64,000 nt of DNA, from the NCBI GenBank assembly GCA_037501455.1, contig CM074857.1, positions 33,252,001-33,316,000 on the forward strand, written 5' to 3'. The stretch's first letter is position 1, and each line of letters opens with the position of its first letter. This stretch comes from Lantana camara (lineage: Eukaryota; Streptophyta; Magnoliopsida; Lamiales; Verbenaceae). A program made the position numbers and the translations under genes. Shown piece after piece: positions 1 through 12,177 of this stretch. The notes under the pieces were generated by a model. That model saw nothing but the letters and a program-made list of their open reading frames with translations, made no database searches and was not told the origin of the DNA.

Positions 1-1538
1 CTCGACTCAAAAGAAAGCTAGACAACCCGCCGCCTAGTTGACTCCAACCTGCAGCCAACAGGGTAACAAGAAACAGAAGAAGAGAGGGTCAGTCAAGCGA
101 CTGGTGAGACGGAAAGAATATAATAGATATATACACGATGCAATAGGTAGAGATATGCGATGCAATAACAAGCTGCCTTGATCCGATATAGCCTTAATTT
201 TCAATAATAAACCATCATTTCCTTTAGTCTCAATTTCAAGAACAAGACAATCATTTATTTTCAAAAACGATGGCGTATACCGGATTAAGGGTTTCAATCA
301 ATTAGTGGGTACCGAGTTATACTCTTTCTCCAACCTTTACTCCACAGGACAAGAACAAGAACAATGACAAGAACAAGAGCAATAATAAGAAACCATCCTT
401 CTTCCTCCGGGTGACGGAAGAGGTAGTTAACCCCTAACCATCCAAGAACACGCGAGTCATAGACCATTTCGGTACTATGCTCCTTCGGCATCCATTGCCG
501 GTCACAGGCGACATGTGGTATCAACTACCTCCGATGATAGCACAGTCCCCCGTAGAGGTCGCGAGATAGATTTACCGTCAGCCCATGCTTTCCCGGCTCC
601 TCTTCCCACGTTGCCTCGGGCCCTTACCCCACCGAAACATGCGAATGGTGCCCCAATCGAAACACACGAAAGGGGATTTTCAAGAACAAGCACTCGGTTA
701 TGCAATGCATGCAACAAACTTTCCATTTTCACAATTAAAGTCATGAACACACGCTCAAGAATCTATATATATAACCCATTTGTTACTTGAAATCTATTTT
801 CAATAAAATCGAGAATATAGTAAGCAATCACGTATTTATTAGATAGGTATACATATATGTATAATAACTCACATACGGGGAAACAATTGCAATTCATGTA
901 GGCTATACGGGTATAGGTTGTTGGCTACAGCAAGAAGATAAACCTCACCTCTACCGATAAAGAAAGTAAGGATACAACTATGAAGCTTGCTCCTCATCAA
1001 CGGGAAGATAATCTTGAATGAAAGAAAGGATGAAAGAGATGAAATGAAGTGATGGTGTTGATGCTCCAACTTATGCAATTTCCCTTGAAATCAAGCTTGA
1101 AAAAATGATGAAATCTCTTCCTTCCTTCCTTGGTGTTTTGATCGTGAGAAGTGTGTGTGAGTGTGTGAGATTTTTGATGATATATGGTTAATGAAATGGA
1201 ATGGAAGAGATAAATGATATTTTACAAGAGTCTTCCAACAAATGCATGACTTATCTCCTTTTTGCATTTAAGTCCCTCAATTATTTGAAGTCATGTAATC
1301 AAGTTTCATGTCATGGCAAATGATCATTTAACTCCATTCATATTAATGCAATTGAATCCACACATTTAAGAAATAGTCAAGTAAGGTCACATATGAGCAT
1401 TTAATCACATTAGCAATTAATTCACGTAAATTCACATTAACGACAATTCATATAAATTCTTAGAAATATAACGCATATAATGTTATGAAATTTATATAAT
1501 ATCACATAATGCATAAAGGGAAAAACCGGGGCGTTACA
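1..1538 (-). repeat. Ty3/gypsy LTR, partial (left edge missing)
   Basis: This is the terminal part of a long gypsy LTR. It ends on the + strand in GGGGCGTTACA, so in LTR sense (minus strand) it begins TGTAACGCCCC. Its first 120 bases match positions near 22890-23010 in the LTR of element C, including the segment ACTCAAAAGAAAGCTAGACA, so it belongs to the same family. It is shorter than C between the ATGTATAATA stretch and the terminus, about 0.6 kb against about 1.7 kb, and it lacks C's dyad cluster. It is inserted in the TRIM that follows. The other end lies outside the window, so solo LTR and full element cannot be told apart. I see no gene in it. Confidence 0.75.
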
Positions 1539-1931
1539 ATTTATAGGGGGTGGATACCTTACCTTGTGGAGGCCTTTTGAGCTATGGTTCCGCCCTGGCT
1601 CAGAAACAAAACCGTGCGGGGGTGGTGGGCCCCTCCCAAAGCGGACAATATTCTCAAGGGGGTTTTCGGGCAGTTACAAATGGTATCAGAGCTGGGGACC
1701 CCGTCCGGTGTGCCAGCGAGGACGCTGGTCCCTCCAAGGGGGGGTGGATATAATGTCCCATATCGGATTGTAAGAAGAACTAAGTCTTCCTTATAATAGG
1801 GGGTGAATACCTTACCTTGTGGAGGCCTTTTGAGCTACGGTTCCGCCCTGGCTCAGAAACAAAACCGTGCGGGGGTGGTTGGCCCATCCCAAAGAGGACA
1901 ATATTCACAAGGGGGTTTTCAGGCTGTTACA
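1539..1931 (+). mobile_element. TRIM-type miniature LTR retrotransposon
   Basis: The right LTR is 1754-1931 (178 bp), from TGTCCCATATCGG to GGCTGTTACA. The left LTR survives only as 1539-1678, ending GGCAGTTACA, because the gypsy LTR at 1-1538 was inserted into it. Immediately inside the left LTR is a perfect primer-binding site TGGTATCAGAGC (1681-1692), complementary to initiator Met tRNA as in most plant LTR elements. A purine tract AAGGGGGGTGGA lies just before the right LTR. The internal region is only about 75 bp and codes for nothing, which is the TRIM layout. Movement would need enzymes supplied in trans. Confidence 0.8.
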
Positions 1932-2554
1932 GTATCCATATTGGATAATTAGTTTGGAACAAGTGTTTTATATCCCAGATTGAAATTTTGTAATAGTTCG
2001 GGGTGTAACTAAACTATAAATAGATTTCTCCCATTTCTAACTTAGAGTATCTATATAATCTCTCTTTCAATTTGTAATATTTCTTTAGTGAAATATATAT
2101 TTGAGTAGTGTCCGATAACGTAGGTTAAATTAGCCGAGCCCTATTAAATTTGGTGTTCTTTTCTTTATGCTTTTTAATAGCTTTATTTTGGGTTATATTT
2201 AGTTTATTATTTCACCTGATTTTTCTTTGTGTGCTTTAGGTATTATAGTTCTAAATATTGTTCGACGCTTCCGCAACAAGTGTAAGATGAATATTTAATA
2301 AATGATGACAAAGTTAATAAGAGTTTTGTTCGTTTTGCAGAGAGAAACACGATGAATTGATCTTGAATCTTGGGTCACTGTGATGAAGGAGAAATCGAAG
2401 GTCAAACTTCATTTTGACCGAAATATTATGTTCGTTAGAATTGTATAAAAGGGGCTAAGTGTTACATTTTTAAAAAATGAGGTGGGCATTCGCACAAATT
2501 CAAATGTTAGGAGGTAAAGCGCACTAAATGCTAAAAGACAGGGAGTTACGTGTG
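1932..2554 (+). other. Decayed LTR-like non-coding stretch
   Basis: There is no supportable gene here. The segment 2020-2170 has the look of a Copia LTR end: a leader-like run with TCTCTCTTTCAATTTG, then GTGTCCGATAACGTAGG and TTAGCCGAGCCC, a combination common near the 3' end of plant Copia LTRs. No partner LTR was found in the window. The rest is AT-rich and unassigned. Confidence 0.35.
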
Positions 2555-2807
2555 TGTAGCACCCGCAACGATAGGCACCACATCCCACGCACCATAAGTC
2601 TAGTCCACGCATGAAATGGATTAGTCCATATATGAACCGGACTCATAGTGAACTGGTGATAAAGAAAAATATTCCTAGCTAGGCAGATTCTAACCTTGTA
2701 CCAATCAATCAGAGAATACGAAAGGTGCGGTGCGGAAGCAATAATACCAATCATACATTCACAATTAGACATAAATCTCAATTCAAAACATTATCATCAA
2801 CGCGTTT
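2555..2807 (-). repeat. Gypsy LTR D, left piece
   Basis: It starts TGTAGCACCC, the same terminus as the LTRs at 16895, 48278, 57454 (TGTCGCACCC) and 58124 (TGTAGCGCCC), followed by the shared CACATCCC(C/A)CGCACC block. The LTR is interrupted at 2807 by the Athila element and resumes at 12183. Confidence 0.75.
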
Positions 2808-4231
2808 TGTTGTAGGATTTTACTACAGTTAAAAACCAATCGTGCAAGTGTACACTAACATACGCGTAGCACATTCGGATCGAACCCACAGGGAAGGGAA
2901 ATCAATCTCTACTCTATATCCTTCTCTAATCTACAGACCAACGAAAAACAATTGTTGTTGTTATCTATTAATCTACTAAAGCAGAAATTAACAATTAACT
3001 AGAAATAAACGCAAGTAATAATAAAACACACGAATTAACTTCAGTAAACTAAATAGGCAGGGGAAAAGTAATGAATCATACAATCAAGAGCTGATACGAT
3101 ACTCGTCTGACAAGTGTAATTCTACAACCTAGTCACTTATATTTGTATTACCCTCTCTCAAGGTGTAATCAAGTGCTTAATCAGTGTTCTATGTTGCTCT
3201 CGCAATCACAAATAGTTAATTAAACCATAGGAACAAGACTAGTGCAATTTAATATTCTAGCGGCTCAGCATGGAATAAGATTACTGTTGTATAAGCTAGG
3301 ACCAAATCTCTTTGTATCCTACAACTTACAAGTTATGAAAACCATCTAAATTACCATCACTCTTTCGATCTATAGGCAATTATGACACATGCTAAGGGTG
3401 ATCAGGCCATCGCAAGTCAATTCAAACCTGTTTTCAAACTAAGAATTAACACAAGTCATTCAAGCATCATATCAAACATCTATCATGCAATCATCATCAC
3501 TCCCCCTGGCCTTAGAGAATTAGCTACTCATAATTAAAACAAAACTCATAAAACTAAAGGAAATTGTATTAAAATAAATCATATTCATCAATTCTAAACA
3601 AAGTCTCAAAAACAAAAGCGTAAACATTTAGTAATATCTAAAAACGAATCTAACATACGAAACCTAATCAAAACTAAACTCAAAGGAATTAGTTTGTAAA
3701 TTAAGGCAACAATAAAACTAAAGATCATTCTAAGAATTCAATCATTTCGTCTTCTCGAATCCTCTGAAAAAGTTCTGAAACTCCTTGTCTTCTCTCCAAA
3801 CCCTAGATTACGACCTGGAAGAAAAACTCTCCGAAAAAGACTCCAAAACGCACTAATATAGAAGCCCAACTAATTCTCGCCGCCCTAGGTGATAGGCGTT
3901 ACCTCTCCATGTACCATTATTGTTAACGCCCGTTACTGGTGAAATCGCAGTAACGTTTTTATTAGTGGTAACGGGTGTTACCAATTTCCTTCTGCACGCC
4001 AAAAGCTCCACTCCTGTGTCTTGCAACGGGGGGTTACAACAATTGAACTCCTAAGTGGTAACGGGAGTTAACATTCTCCTCCAAAAATGCGTGAAACTGC
4101 TTCGCTTCGCCGTTTCGTAACTCCAACTGTAAATTCACCTAAATGGAGCAATATAAACACATAAACGCATCAAACGGTACCAAAAATATAATCAAATTAC
4201 ACTCAAAACCATGCAATTTCTACACACAACA
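2808..4231 (-). repeat. Athila 3' LTR
   Basis: 1424 bp, + strand ends TGTTGTAGGATTTT and CTACACACAACA. It is closely similar to 10728-12177 over its whole length; the differences seen are scattered substitutions and small indels, such as a missing segment near 3999. A cluster of dyads related to GGTAACGGGCGTTACC lies at 3888-4076, already partly decayed. Confidence 0.9.
3888..4076. repeat. Dyad cluster in Athila 3' LTR
   Basis: Decayed copies of GGTAACGGGCGTTACC: GGTGATAGGCGTTACC (3888), GTTAACGCCCGTTAC (3922), GGTAACGGGTGTTACC (3967), a G-rich variant near 4023 and GGTAACGGGAGTTAAC (4057). The matching cluster in the 5' LTR starts at 11803. Confidence 0.7.
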
Positions 4232-5802
4232 AAATCCCCCACACTTAACTATTGCTCGTCCCTGAGTAATATAGAAATTAAGAAAACACATCCTCATCAA
4301 ACCTGCTCCTCAAAGCAATCATCAAACCTTCGCCTAAACAAGTCTAGCTTATCTAATCAAGTAATCATAAACATAAGATCTTCAAGACTTAGTATGAAAA
4401 GTATACCCTTGTGTAGTGTGTGAATCAAACGAAACGATGTACAAAGATTAGAATGGCAAATTCACAATTCCCTCCTAAGTTCTAATCATCACCTTCGGAA
4501 TACACTCTTCGCACCTATCTCTACTAATGGAATTAAACCAAGACTTAGGATCGGTAGGTCTTTCGAGCTTGTAATGTAGGCTTAGGGTAAGTTTATGGAA
4601 AATTGGAACAAGCGACTACTTACCGAGCTTACATCATTCAATCTTTAAACTCAAGGCACTTCAATTCCTCCATTAAACACGAAAACCCCCCCAAACTCTT
4701 CAATTGTATTCTATACTCTCAATTTCACACTTCGCATAATTTTCTTTTCTTTTCTTTTCCTCTTTCTTCTCTTTTGTCTCTTATCTTTTTCACACTTTTC
4801 TCATTCTTTTTCTTTTTCTTTTTCTACAATAATCTCTCAAATTCAATCACAAGATTAATCAAAAGGGGTCAAAAGATAGACAATTACCATAAAAATCAAA
4901 CGAGCAGCGCCTTGGTGTAAAAATTTTCAAGGTAGGCGTTTCATTGTTGTGCATTAGCTTATAATGTGGCTACAAAAATCTTTGCCCAACAATTAGGCTC
5001 AGCGAGGTCAATAAGATTACGTTATTTAGTGAAAAATAGCTAAATAGAAAAGCTTAAAATCCTCCGACAACGAATGCCTACTTCACTTCCTTAATCTTTC
5101 ATTAATTGAAAATTTCGCCTCAGTAGGACTAAAATGTATCCTAATCAAATCTTAGACTCATTCGGAAATCATCGTCTCATCTTTCTAAGCAAAGAACATT
5201 ATAACATTCAAAAGTGCTCAAAATATAAGGGTATACTAACACACTAAATCATCAAATCTCATGCAAATTCTCCTCAATTCAAAAAGCCTAACTCATTCTA
5301 GTAAAAGCTCAACAATCAAACTTCAAAGAAAAAGTTCAAAACGAGGGAAAATTTTCAAAAAGTTTCAAAATTACTCGATTTTTAGCAAATCATAAGTGTA
5401 ACTACATCTAAACATGTAAATATTCAATAAAAACTCATAACAAACATGCACTTCCTCCCCCACACTTAAATTTTGCAATGTCCTCATGCAAATGAAAGAA
5501 TTAAAGTTCAAGAAAACTCCCTAATCAAATGAAGAACCGGCAACGTGCTAGCAAGGCTTCCAAAACCTGAACAAGTGACTAGAAAACACGGATCAAATGC
5601 ACAGGCAATTGACAATCAACATGCATCCAACAATCAACACACAAGTCACAAATTCACAAAAAGAAGAGCATAATTGCACAAACAAAATTCAGGAATTCAA
5701 ACATATGCAAAAATCTAAGTGTAGCCAAAATATCCAAACATAACAACCAATAAACGTAGAAAGAATGTCTAGAAATCAGGGGAGAAAAACAAAATAACAG
5801 AA
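4232..5802. other. Athila region between ORF1 and 3' LTR, non-coding
   Basis: Minus-strand purine tract AAGTGTGGGGGATTT (complement of 4232-4246) primes the plus strand next to the 3' LTR; a second similar tract, complement of CCCCCACACTTAAA, is at 5457-5470. The rest is AT-rich and I find no credible gene. The open frame at 4603-4920 is low-complexity pyrimidine-rich sequence. Confidence 0.6.
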
Positions 5803-7042
5803 TCAGGGTAATGGTGGTCCTCCAAAATGCTGATCAACACGAGCACAGAACCCTTCAAATTTAGCCTCCAATCTGGCCTCCCACGCATTGAATCGCTCAT
5901 CCACATAATGCGCTAAATCCTCAACTCTCGCGATCAGGGTGGTCAAATCAGCCCTTAATCCTGCCAACTCTGCACGCACGCCTCTCACAATAACAGGAGC
6001 TTCACCACTAGCTTTAGCAACAACAGGCGCGACACTGCGAAGAATCCCAAATTCGTCATCCGGCCTATCAGGTATCCGAGCTAAAAGCTCCTTCTGCCTC
6101 TCGGAAAGTTCATCAAACCGGGCCTTACCCCAGCTATACATCTGCCAGATCCGATCTCTATCCCGAATTGGCCACAATGGAAAATTATAATCCTTCAACT
6201 CTCCATTCTCCCAAGCAATAGCCAAGCCTACAGTCTCCAAGTACTGTGGACCAATATCATATCCAAAGTCAACAGGCAAAGCTCCCCGAGGTCTCCAATT
6301 CATCTCCCGAGCAAACATCATCACAAACGCACCTTGAGCAATCGTACCAGTAACACTCCCAGCACTCTCCTGTAGCTTCCATAAAAACTCAACCGTTCCA
6401 TCAAACTTGATGCCTTCCTTCATCATGTACATTATATCCAACAGTCTCAGTAATGTGGCTATCTCTTCCATAGCTAGCACAAAATCCCGTAGCTAAAATC
6501 CTATGGACTATCACCCAAGTCAATGAATCAAGATAGCTATCATGTGTACATCGAGGGGAATAACTAGGAACACCCTCTCGCAAAGGAAAGGATCTCCATA
6601 CTGCCTCTCTTTGAGCATCACTCTATTTAGGCAAAGAAGTAGTGGCATTGGCTGGGAAACGAAGAATCTCTCTTATCCAGCTCAAATTCCATGCTCGAGT
6701 TTCCATGTCATCTAGAGTAAAAGTCAAGGTATTGTCCACCGGATCGAAGTTCATCATGGTGAAGAAAACGACCATCATCTCTCCGTACGTCATATCCTTC
6801 CTAGAAAGGAATGGTAACCAACCTGTGTTGTCAAACAATCTTTTCACTTCTGCCCAAGCCTCAAACTTCTCCATCCACATGTCCTTAAAGAATTTAGTAG
6901 ACACAACGTTCCTTGTCAAATTCCTTTGAAAAGGGTTACCCAAGACATTCACCGTTATGTTGACCGATCCAAACGGTTGATGGTCCAACCGGGATGAGGT
7001 AGTGAAGGGTTCTGGAACTCTTGAGCGCTTAGTGCGACCCAT
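5803..7042 (-). pseudogene. ATHILA ORF1-like protein (env position), broken
   Basis: Start chosen at the ATG at 7042 (MGRTKRSRVPEPF), which follows a longer weak leader. Residues 1-139 run to a stop at 6623-6625 and contain an ATHILA ORF-1 family pattern, including the segment FDNTGWLPFLSRKDMTYGEM. Coding character continues through 6481-6622 in a second frame (segment SPRCTHDSYLDSL) and then in the frame 6480-5803. That last part has a coiled-coil-like C-terminus (repeated hydrophobic spacing in LRADLTTLIARVEDLAHY). At least one stop and one frame change are needed, so this is a pseudogene. The family is known from Athila elements 3' of pol; its function is not established. Confidence 0.6.
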
Positions 7043-8406
7043 AGTACCTAAATCAAACAAATATAGCAAGACAAAGCACAAAAAAAATCAATCACAATTC
7101 ACTTGGACAATTTATCAAACATCTTGTGTGCTTAGGCCTAGGGTATGAGTTCTAACTTAAGTTCTTCAATCTACCCAACTCAAATTCACACTAGCTTATA
7201 ATCTACAATTTAAACTCAAAATTCTCTACCTTCAACTTGATAATTCGGAATCAAGACTAATTAGAAGTTAGGATTCTTCAAAGATTCAACCCAATTCAAG
7301 TTAAATTCAATTCAAGGCATTAATCCTAATTCTAGCATGCATAATCTCTCAAAATTCATCAATTCAATCTCAAAGTGATTCCTAACATTAAAAATCAATC
7401 CTAGGTTTCAATCTTAGATTGGAAAAGTTAACTCTAACAATTCACCCTAAGAAAGGGGATATTGACTTACTTCGATTCACAAAGAAAGAGAGAGAGTGTG
7501 TAAACTTGATGGTAAAGCTTCTTGGTTGGAAATTGATAATGGTTAACCAAGGGGAACTATTGAATCTCTTCTAAGGTAGAATGAGTGGGTGCACGTGTAT
7601 TTATAGGTTTGGGGGAGAAAAATCCAAAATTGGGTAGGAAAAGAATTAATTTAACCCTAAAAATGTGTTTCCTAAACCCAGATTTTCGCACAATCGGACC
7701 GGTAACGGGCGTTACCGGTTTTCCTCTTGAAATGGGTAACGGTCGTTACCCCTATTAGCCCAGACGCCTGACGCCATTAACGGGCGTTACAGAAAAACAA
7801 CTACGAGGGTGTAACGCCCGTTACCTATACTGGCCGGGACGCCTTATCTCGTTAACGGGCGTTACCAAAAGGTAACTACAATGGTGTAATGCCCGTTACT
7901 AAATGTTCCGCCCAAAATACCATTAAAACATAAACACAACCCAGATGGTGCTTAATCACGTTAATTAACCTAAATTAACTCATAAGATTCAATCAAACCA
8001 TAGTGCACCATTCTCAAAAGGCATAAACACATATATCCATTCATATCAACAACTCATTCACCTCATAAAAGAATCAATGTCATCCACACGCATACGAGCA
8101 AAGTAAATGGACCTCAATATTTATAATAACGCTCAAATCATGATCCTCGCACCATCTAGACCTTGGCTTCCTAGCAAAACTTCAAGTGACCTGCAAACGA
8201 GAGAGACAACTCAATTAACGTGAGAAAAACGAGGACGAAAGAAACGAAAACAACGGGAACAAAACAAAAGGAAAGGAAAGAAAATTTAGTTCTAAGTTAT
8301 AGTCGTTAGCTTGACTTTGAAAACCGGGTTGGGATTAACAATCCCTAAGCAACGAGTCACAAGGAGTGACCTCATTCTTGTTACTCACAAAACCGGAGCT
8401 TGATCT
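7043..8406. other. Athila internal non-coding stretch where pol is expected
   Basis: No reverse transcriptase, RNase H or integrase motif is visible in any frame here, although these genes normally lie between protease and ORF1. The first few codons after the protease (8400 down to about 8330) still look coding. The stretch contains a dyad cluster (7701-7899). Confidence 0.6.
7701..7899. repeat. Cluster of six GTAACG..CGTTAC dyads
   Basis: Six copies lie within 199 bp: GGTAACGGGCGTTACC (7701-7716), GGTAACGGTCGTTACC (7735-7750), ATTAACGGGCGTTAC (7777), GTAACGCCCGTTAC (7811-7824), GTTAACGGGCGTTACC (7851-7866) and GTAATGCCCGTTAC (7886-7899). The arms GTAACG/CGTTAC are complementary and the centre is GG, CC or GT. 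Some copies occur in inverse orientation. The same motif recurs in both LTRs of this element. Confidence 0.85.
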
Positions 8407-10566
8407 TCAAGTATCTAATTCCAAAATATCCTTTATTCTCGATTTGTGAGACTTCGGTTTTCCTTCCCAATCAACTGCATCCCTTTTCTCCGTGAGTAGT
8501 GTCGTTCCGTCTGAGGTCTCACTTATAACTCTAATCATGCAACACTTATCCGGAATCACCGGTGGTGTCATGGAACCAAAATTCCTAAACTCCATTGTTT
8601 CATCTCCTATTTTGAGCGTGAGCCGTCCATTCTGAACATCTATATCTGCTCCATCCGTGGCCAAAAACGGTCTTCAAAGGATCAATGTTATCCTCTCATC
8701 ACTCTCGATATCAAGAACTACAAAATCGGTAGGAATGTGAAATCTTCCAACTTTTACCAAAACATCTTCAAGAATTCCTATCGGATATTCCACCGATCTG
8801 TCTACTAGTTGGAGTGTCATATTAGTCAGTGTAAGCTCCTTCAGTCCTAATTTCCTGCAAGTAGATAACGGAATCAAACTTACACTAGCTCCTAAATCGC
8901 ATAAAACCTTATGGAATTGCGAAGAACCAATAGTAAGAGGAATTGAAAAACTCCCTGGATCTTTAAGCTTTGGGGAAAGCTTATGCTGAATAATAGCACT
9001 CCATTCCTCAGTAAGTATAACAGTAGTGAAGTCCTCAGACTTCTCTTTGCTTGAAATCACTTCTTTCTCTAAGTTCTCCTTCTCAAAATCATCTTCCTCT
9101 TCAACTTTCTCAAGTATAACTTTCCCAACATCCGAACCTGCAAGTATCATCAGACCTTCATTCTCTCTATTGTCTCCTACAAATATGGCCTGACAATGCT
9201 CCTTAGGATTGTTTTCAGTTTGGCTTGGTAGCATTCCTAGGCCTCTCAGATTTAAAGATTGGGCAATCTGACCAATCTGAGTCTCCAAAGTCCTGGTCTG
9301 ATTTACCACTTGATCTAATTGAGCTTCCAACTTCTGATGTCGACCCGTAGAAACAGTTATGAACTTCTCAAGCGCCATCCCATCCTTGCTTTTGCTCCTG
9401 TTAAGGGGGCGTAACATTAAATGGGGCTGGTGGTCGAGGTTGAAATTGCTGCCTAGGTTGAGGTAGTTGTTGAACATTCTGATTATTAGACCAAGACAAG
9501 TGAGGGTGGTTCTTCCATCTTAGATTGTAGGTGTTTGAGTAGGGATCATTTGCTGGTTTGAAGTTGTTTGCATAATTCGGCTGCTCTTGCACCTGTTCTC
9601 CTGCATTGATATGAGGACACATATTAAACTCATGTGGACCACTAGATTTCACAAGTTACCTGAACTGGTTGGGATTGTATCCCAACTGCGTTGATAGAAA
9701 TTGATTTCTTATTAAGGGCTTCCAACTTAGCATTGATAGCGGTTAAGCCATCTAACTCTATGACTCCTGCTTGCACTTTTGCTGGTTGCGAATGGCTCCT
9801 TTCATGCACAAAAACATCATTTTGTGACATATTATCTAACAACTCAGTAGCAACTGCTTCAGATTTTGCTAGGAACGCTCCGCCCGCTGCGGCATCCATC
9901 GCTCCTCTAAAAGTGGGGGACATCCCATTATAAAAAGTCTGAATCAATAACCAACCGGGAATCCCGTGATGTGGACACTTCTTCTACAAATCCTTAAATC
10001 TCTCCCAAACTTCGTAGAAAGACTCTCCATCCAACTGCCTGAAACCTTGAATATCATTCCTGTATTTCGTGGTTTTGCTAAGTGGAAAGAACTTGGCTAG
10101 GAAAGCCGGAGATAATGATGCCCAAGTCTGAAAGGATTCATTTGGGACCGTATTCAACCATGCTTTAGCTCGTTCCCTAAGTGAAAAGGGAAAAAGCCTA
10201 ACTCGGATAGCATCAGTAGTGACATTGTGAATTTTGAAGGTATCACACATTTCAAGAAAATACTCAAGATGTGATGTCGGATCCTCCAGTGGTAATCCTG
10301 AAAACGGATTATTTTACCGTAAGTTTATGATAGCTGGTTTGATCTCAAAGTTATTTGCTGCAAATCGGGGGACGGGCTGCAGTTTAAATTGCTCCAGCCT
10401 ACGGCACGTTATAATCTCTAATGGCCGGTGGTGGTGGTGGGTCTGGTTTAGCCATCGGTAAAGTAATTGGTTTCTTCTCCTTCTTATGCCTCCTCCTTAT
10501 AGCACTCAATGCTCTCTCGACTTCCGGAACGTATGACACTAATTTCGGATCTTAAGATCTTCGCAT
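8407..10566 (-). pseudogene. Athila gag and aspartic protease, broken
   Basis: An ATG at 10566 begins a leader with an early stop (MRRS then stop), followed by VERALSAIRRRH and a proline run. The retrotransposon gag domain is clear at 10250-9984 (RERAKAWLNTVP, FFPLSKTTKYRNDIQGF, WERFKDL) and continues at 9947-9642 (YNGMSPTFRGAMDAAAGGAF). A glutamine/proline-rich linker follows. At 9477-8407 comes a coiled-coil-like stretch (LDQVVNQTRTLETQIGQIAQ) and the retropepsin region with LCDLGASVSLIP, where D-x-G normally reads DxGA. A TGA at 8671-8673 interrupts LIL-RPFLATDGADIDV where a glycine codon is usual. Several frame changes and stops make it non-functional. Confidence 0.8.
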
Positions 10567-10700
10567 GCACCATAAACCTGCACAAAGGAAAAAGAAATCC
10601 TCAGTCCAATTCCACAGTGACAAAGATAATGAACATAAAGTAAAATAATAGTCTAAAGCACTAGATCAAAATAATTGAGTAATATTGACTTAAAACGCCT

Positions 10701-10718
10701 TCCCCGACAACGACACCA
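10701..10718 (-). other. Athila primer-binding site (tRNA-Asp type)
   Basis: Minus-strand TGGTGTCGTTGTCGGGGA matches the 3' end complement of tRNA-Asp (TGGCGCCGTTGCCGGGGA from general knowledge) with a few C-to-T type differences. It lies 9 bp from the inner edge of the 5' LTR and fixes the element's orientation. Confidence 0.8.
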
Positions 10719-10727
10719 AAAACTTAT

Positions 10728-12177
10728 TGTTGGATTTTACTACAGTTAAAAACCAATCGTGCAAGTGTACACTAACATACGCGTAGCACAATAGGATCGA
10801 ACCCACAGGGAAGGGAAATCAATCACTACTCTATATCCTTCTCTAATCTACAGACCAACGAAAAACAATTGTTGTTGTTATCTATTAATCTACTAAAGCA
10901 GAAATTAACAATTAACTAGAAATAAACGCAAGTAATACTAAAACACACGAATTAACTTCAGTAAACTAAATAGGCAAGGGAAAAATAATGAATCATATAA
11001 TCAAGAGCTGATACGATACTCGTCTGACAAGTAATTCTACAACCTAGTCACTTATATTTGTATTTCCCTCTCTCAAGGTGTAATCAAGTGCTTAATTAGT
11101 GTTCTATGTTGCTCTCGCAATCACCAATAGTTAATTAAACCATAGGAACAAGATTAGTGCAATTTAATATTCTAGCGGCTCGGCATGGAATAAGATTACT
11201 GTTGTATAAGCTAGGACCAAATCTCTTTGTATCCTACAACTTACAAGTTATGAAAACCATCTAAATTACCATCACTCTTTCGATCTATAGGCAATTATGA
11301 CACATGTTAAGGGTGATCAGGCCATCGCAAGTCAATTCAAACCTGTTTTCAAACTAAGAATTAACACAAGTCATTCAAGCATCATATCAAACATCTATCA
11401 TGCAATCATCATCACTCCCCCTGGCCTTAGAGAATTAGCTACTCATAATTAAAACAAAACTCATAAAACTAAAGGAAATTGCATTAAAATAAATCATATT
11501 CATCAATTCTAAACAAAGTCTCAAAAACAAAAGCGTAAACATTTAGTAATATCTAAAAACGAATCTAACATACGAAAACTAATCAAAACTAAACTCAAAG
11601 GAATTAGTTTGTAAATTAAGGCAACAATAAAACCAAAGATCGTTCTAAGAATTCAATCATTTCGTCTTCTGGAATCCTCTGAAAACCTTCTGAAACTTCT
11701 TATCTTCTCTCCAAACCCTAGGTCACGACCTGGAAGAAAAGCTCTCTGAAAAAGACTCCAAAATGCACTAATATAGAAGCCCAACTAATTCTCGCTGCCC
11801 TAGGTAACGGGCGTTACCTCTCCATGTACCATTATTGTTAACGCCCGTTACTGGTGAAATCGCAGTAACGTTTTTATTAGTGGTAACGAGCGTTACCAAT
11901 TTCCTTCTGCACAGGGGTAACAGGCGTTACACCTCTTCTCTCACGAAAAGCTCCACTCCTATGTCTTGTAACGGGGGTTACAACAATTGAACTCCTAAGT
12001 GGTAATGGGAGTTACCACATTCTCCTCAAAAAATGCGTGAAATTGCTTCGCTTCGCCGTTTCGTAAATCCAACTCTAAATTCACCTAAATGGAGCAAAAT
12101 AAACACATAAACACATCAAACGGTACCAAAAATATAATCAAATTACACTCAAAACCATGCAATTTCTACACAAAACA
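10728..12177 (-). repeat. Athila 5' LTR
   Basis: 1450 bp, + strand ends TGTTGGATTTTACT and CTACACAAAACA. It carries a better-preserved dyad cluster than the 3' copy (11803-12015). Confidence 0.9.
11803..12015. repeat. Dyad cluster in Athila 5' LTR
   Basis: Copies include GGTAACGGGCGTTACC (11803-11818), GTTAACGCCCGTTAC (about 11837), GGTAACGAGCGTTACC (about 11883), GGTAACAGGCGTTAC (about 11916) and GGTAATGGGAGTTACC (about 12000). Spacing is irregular, 20-60 bp. Confidence 0.8.

Larger units (their letters stand above)
2808..12177 (-). mobile_element. Athila-type Ty3/gypsy element, internally deleted
   Basis: Two direct LTRs (2808-4231 and 10728-12177) flank an internal region read on the minus strand. 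The order is PBS (10701-10718), gag plus aspartic protease (8407-10566), then directly an ATHILA ORF1-like gene (5803-7042) in the env position, then a purine tract and the 3' LTR. Reverse transcriptase, RNase H and integrase are absent, so this copy could not move on its own. Flanking pentamers are CGTTT (2803-2807) and CATTT (12178-12182). This is a TSD with one CG-to-CA change, as expected from methylated-cytosine decay. The host is gypsy LTR D. Confidence 0.88.

Noticed and set aside
1681..1692. Part of a tRNA gene
   Set aside because: Only the 12-base complement of the tRNA 3' end is present, placed as a primer-binding site next to an LTR.
3888..4076. CRISPR-like array
   Set aside because: Spacing is irregular, copies are diverged dyads in an LTR, no cas genes, and the DNA is plant nuclear.
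4603..4920. 105-codon open frame
   Set aside because: Low-complexity T/C-rich sequence giving Phe/Leu runs; non-coding part of Athila.
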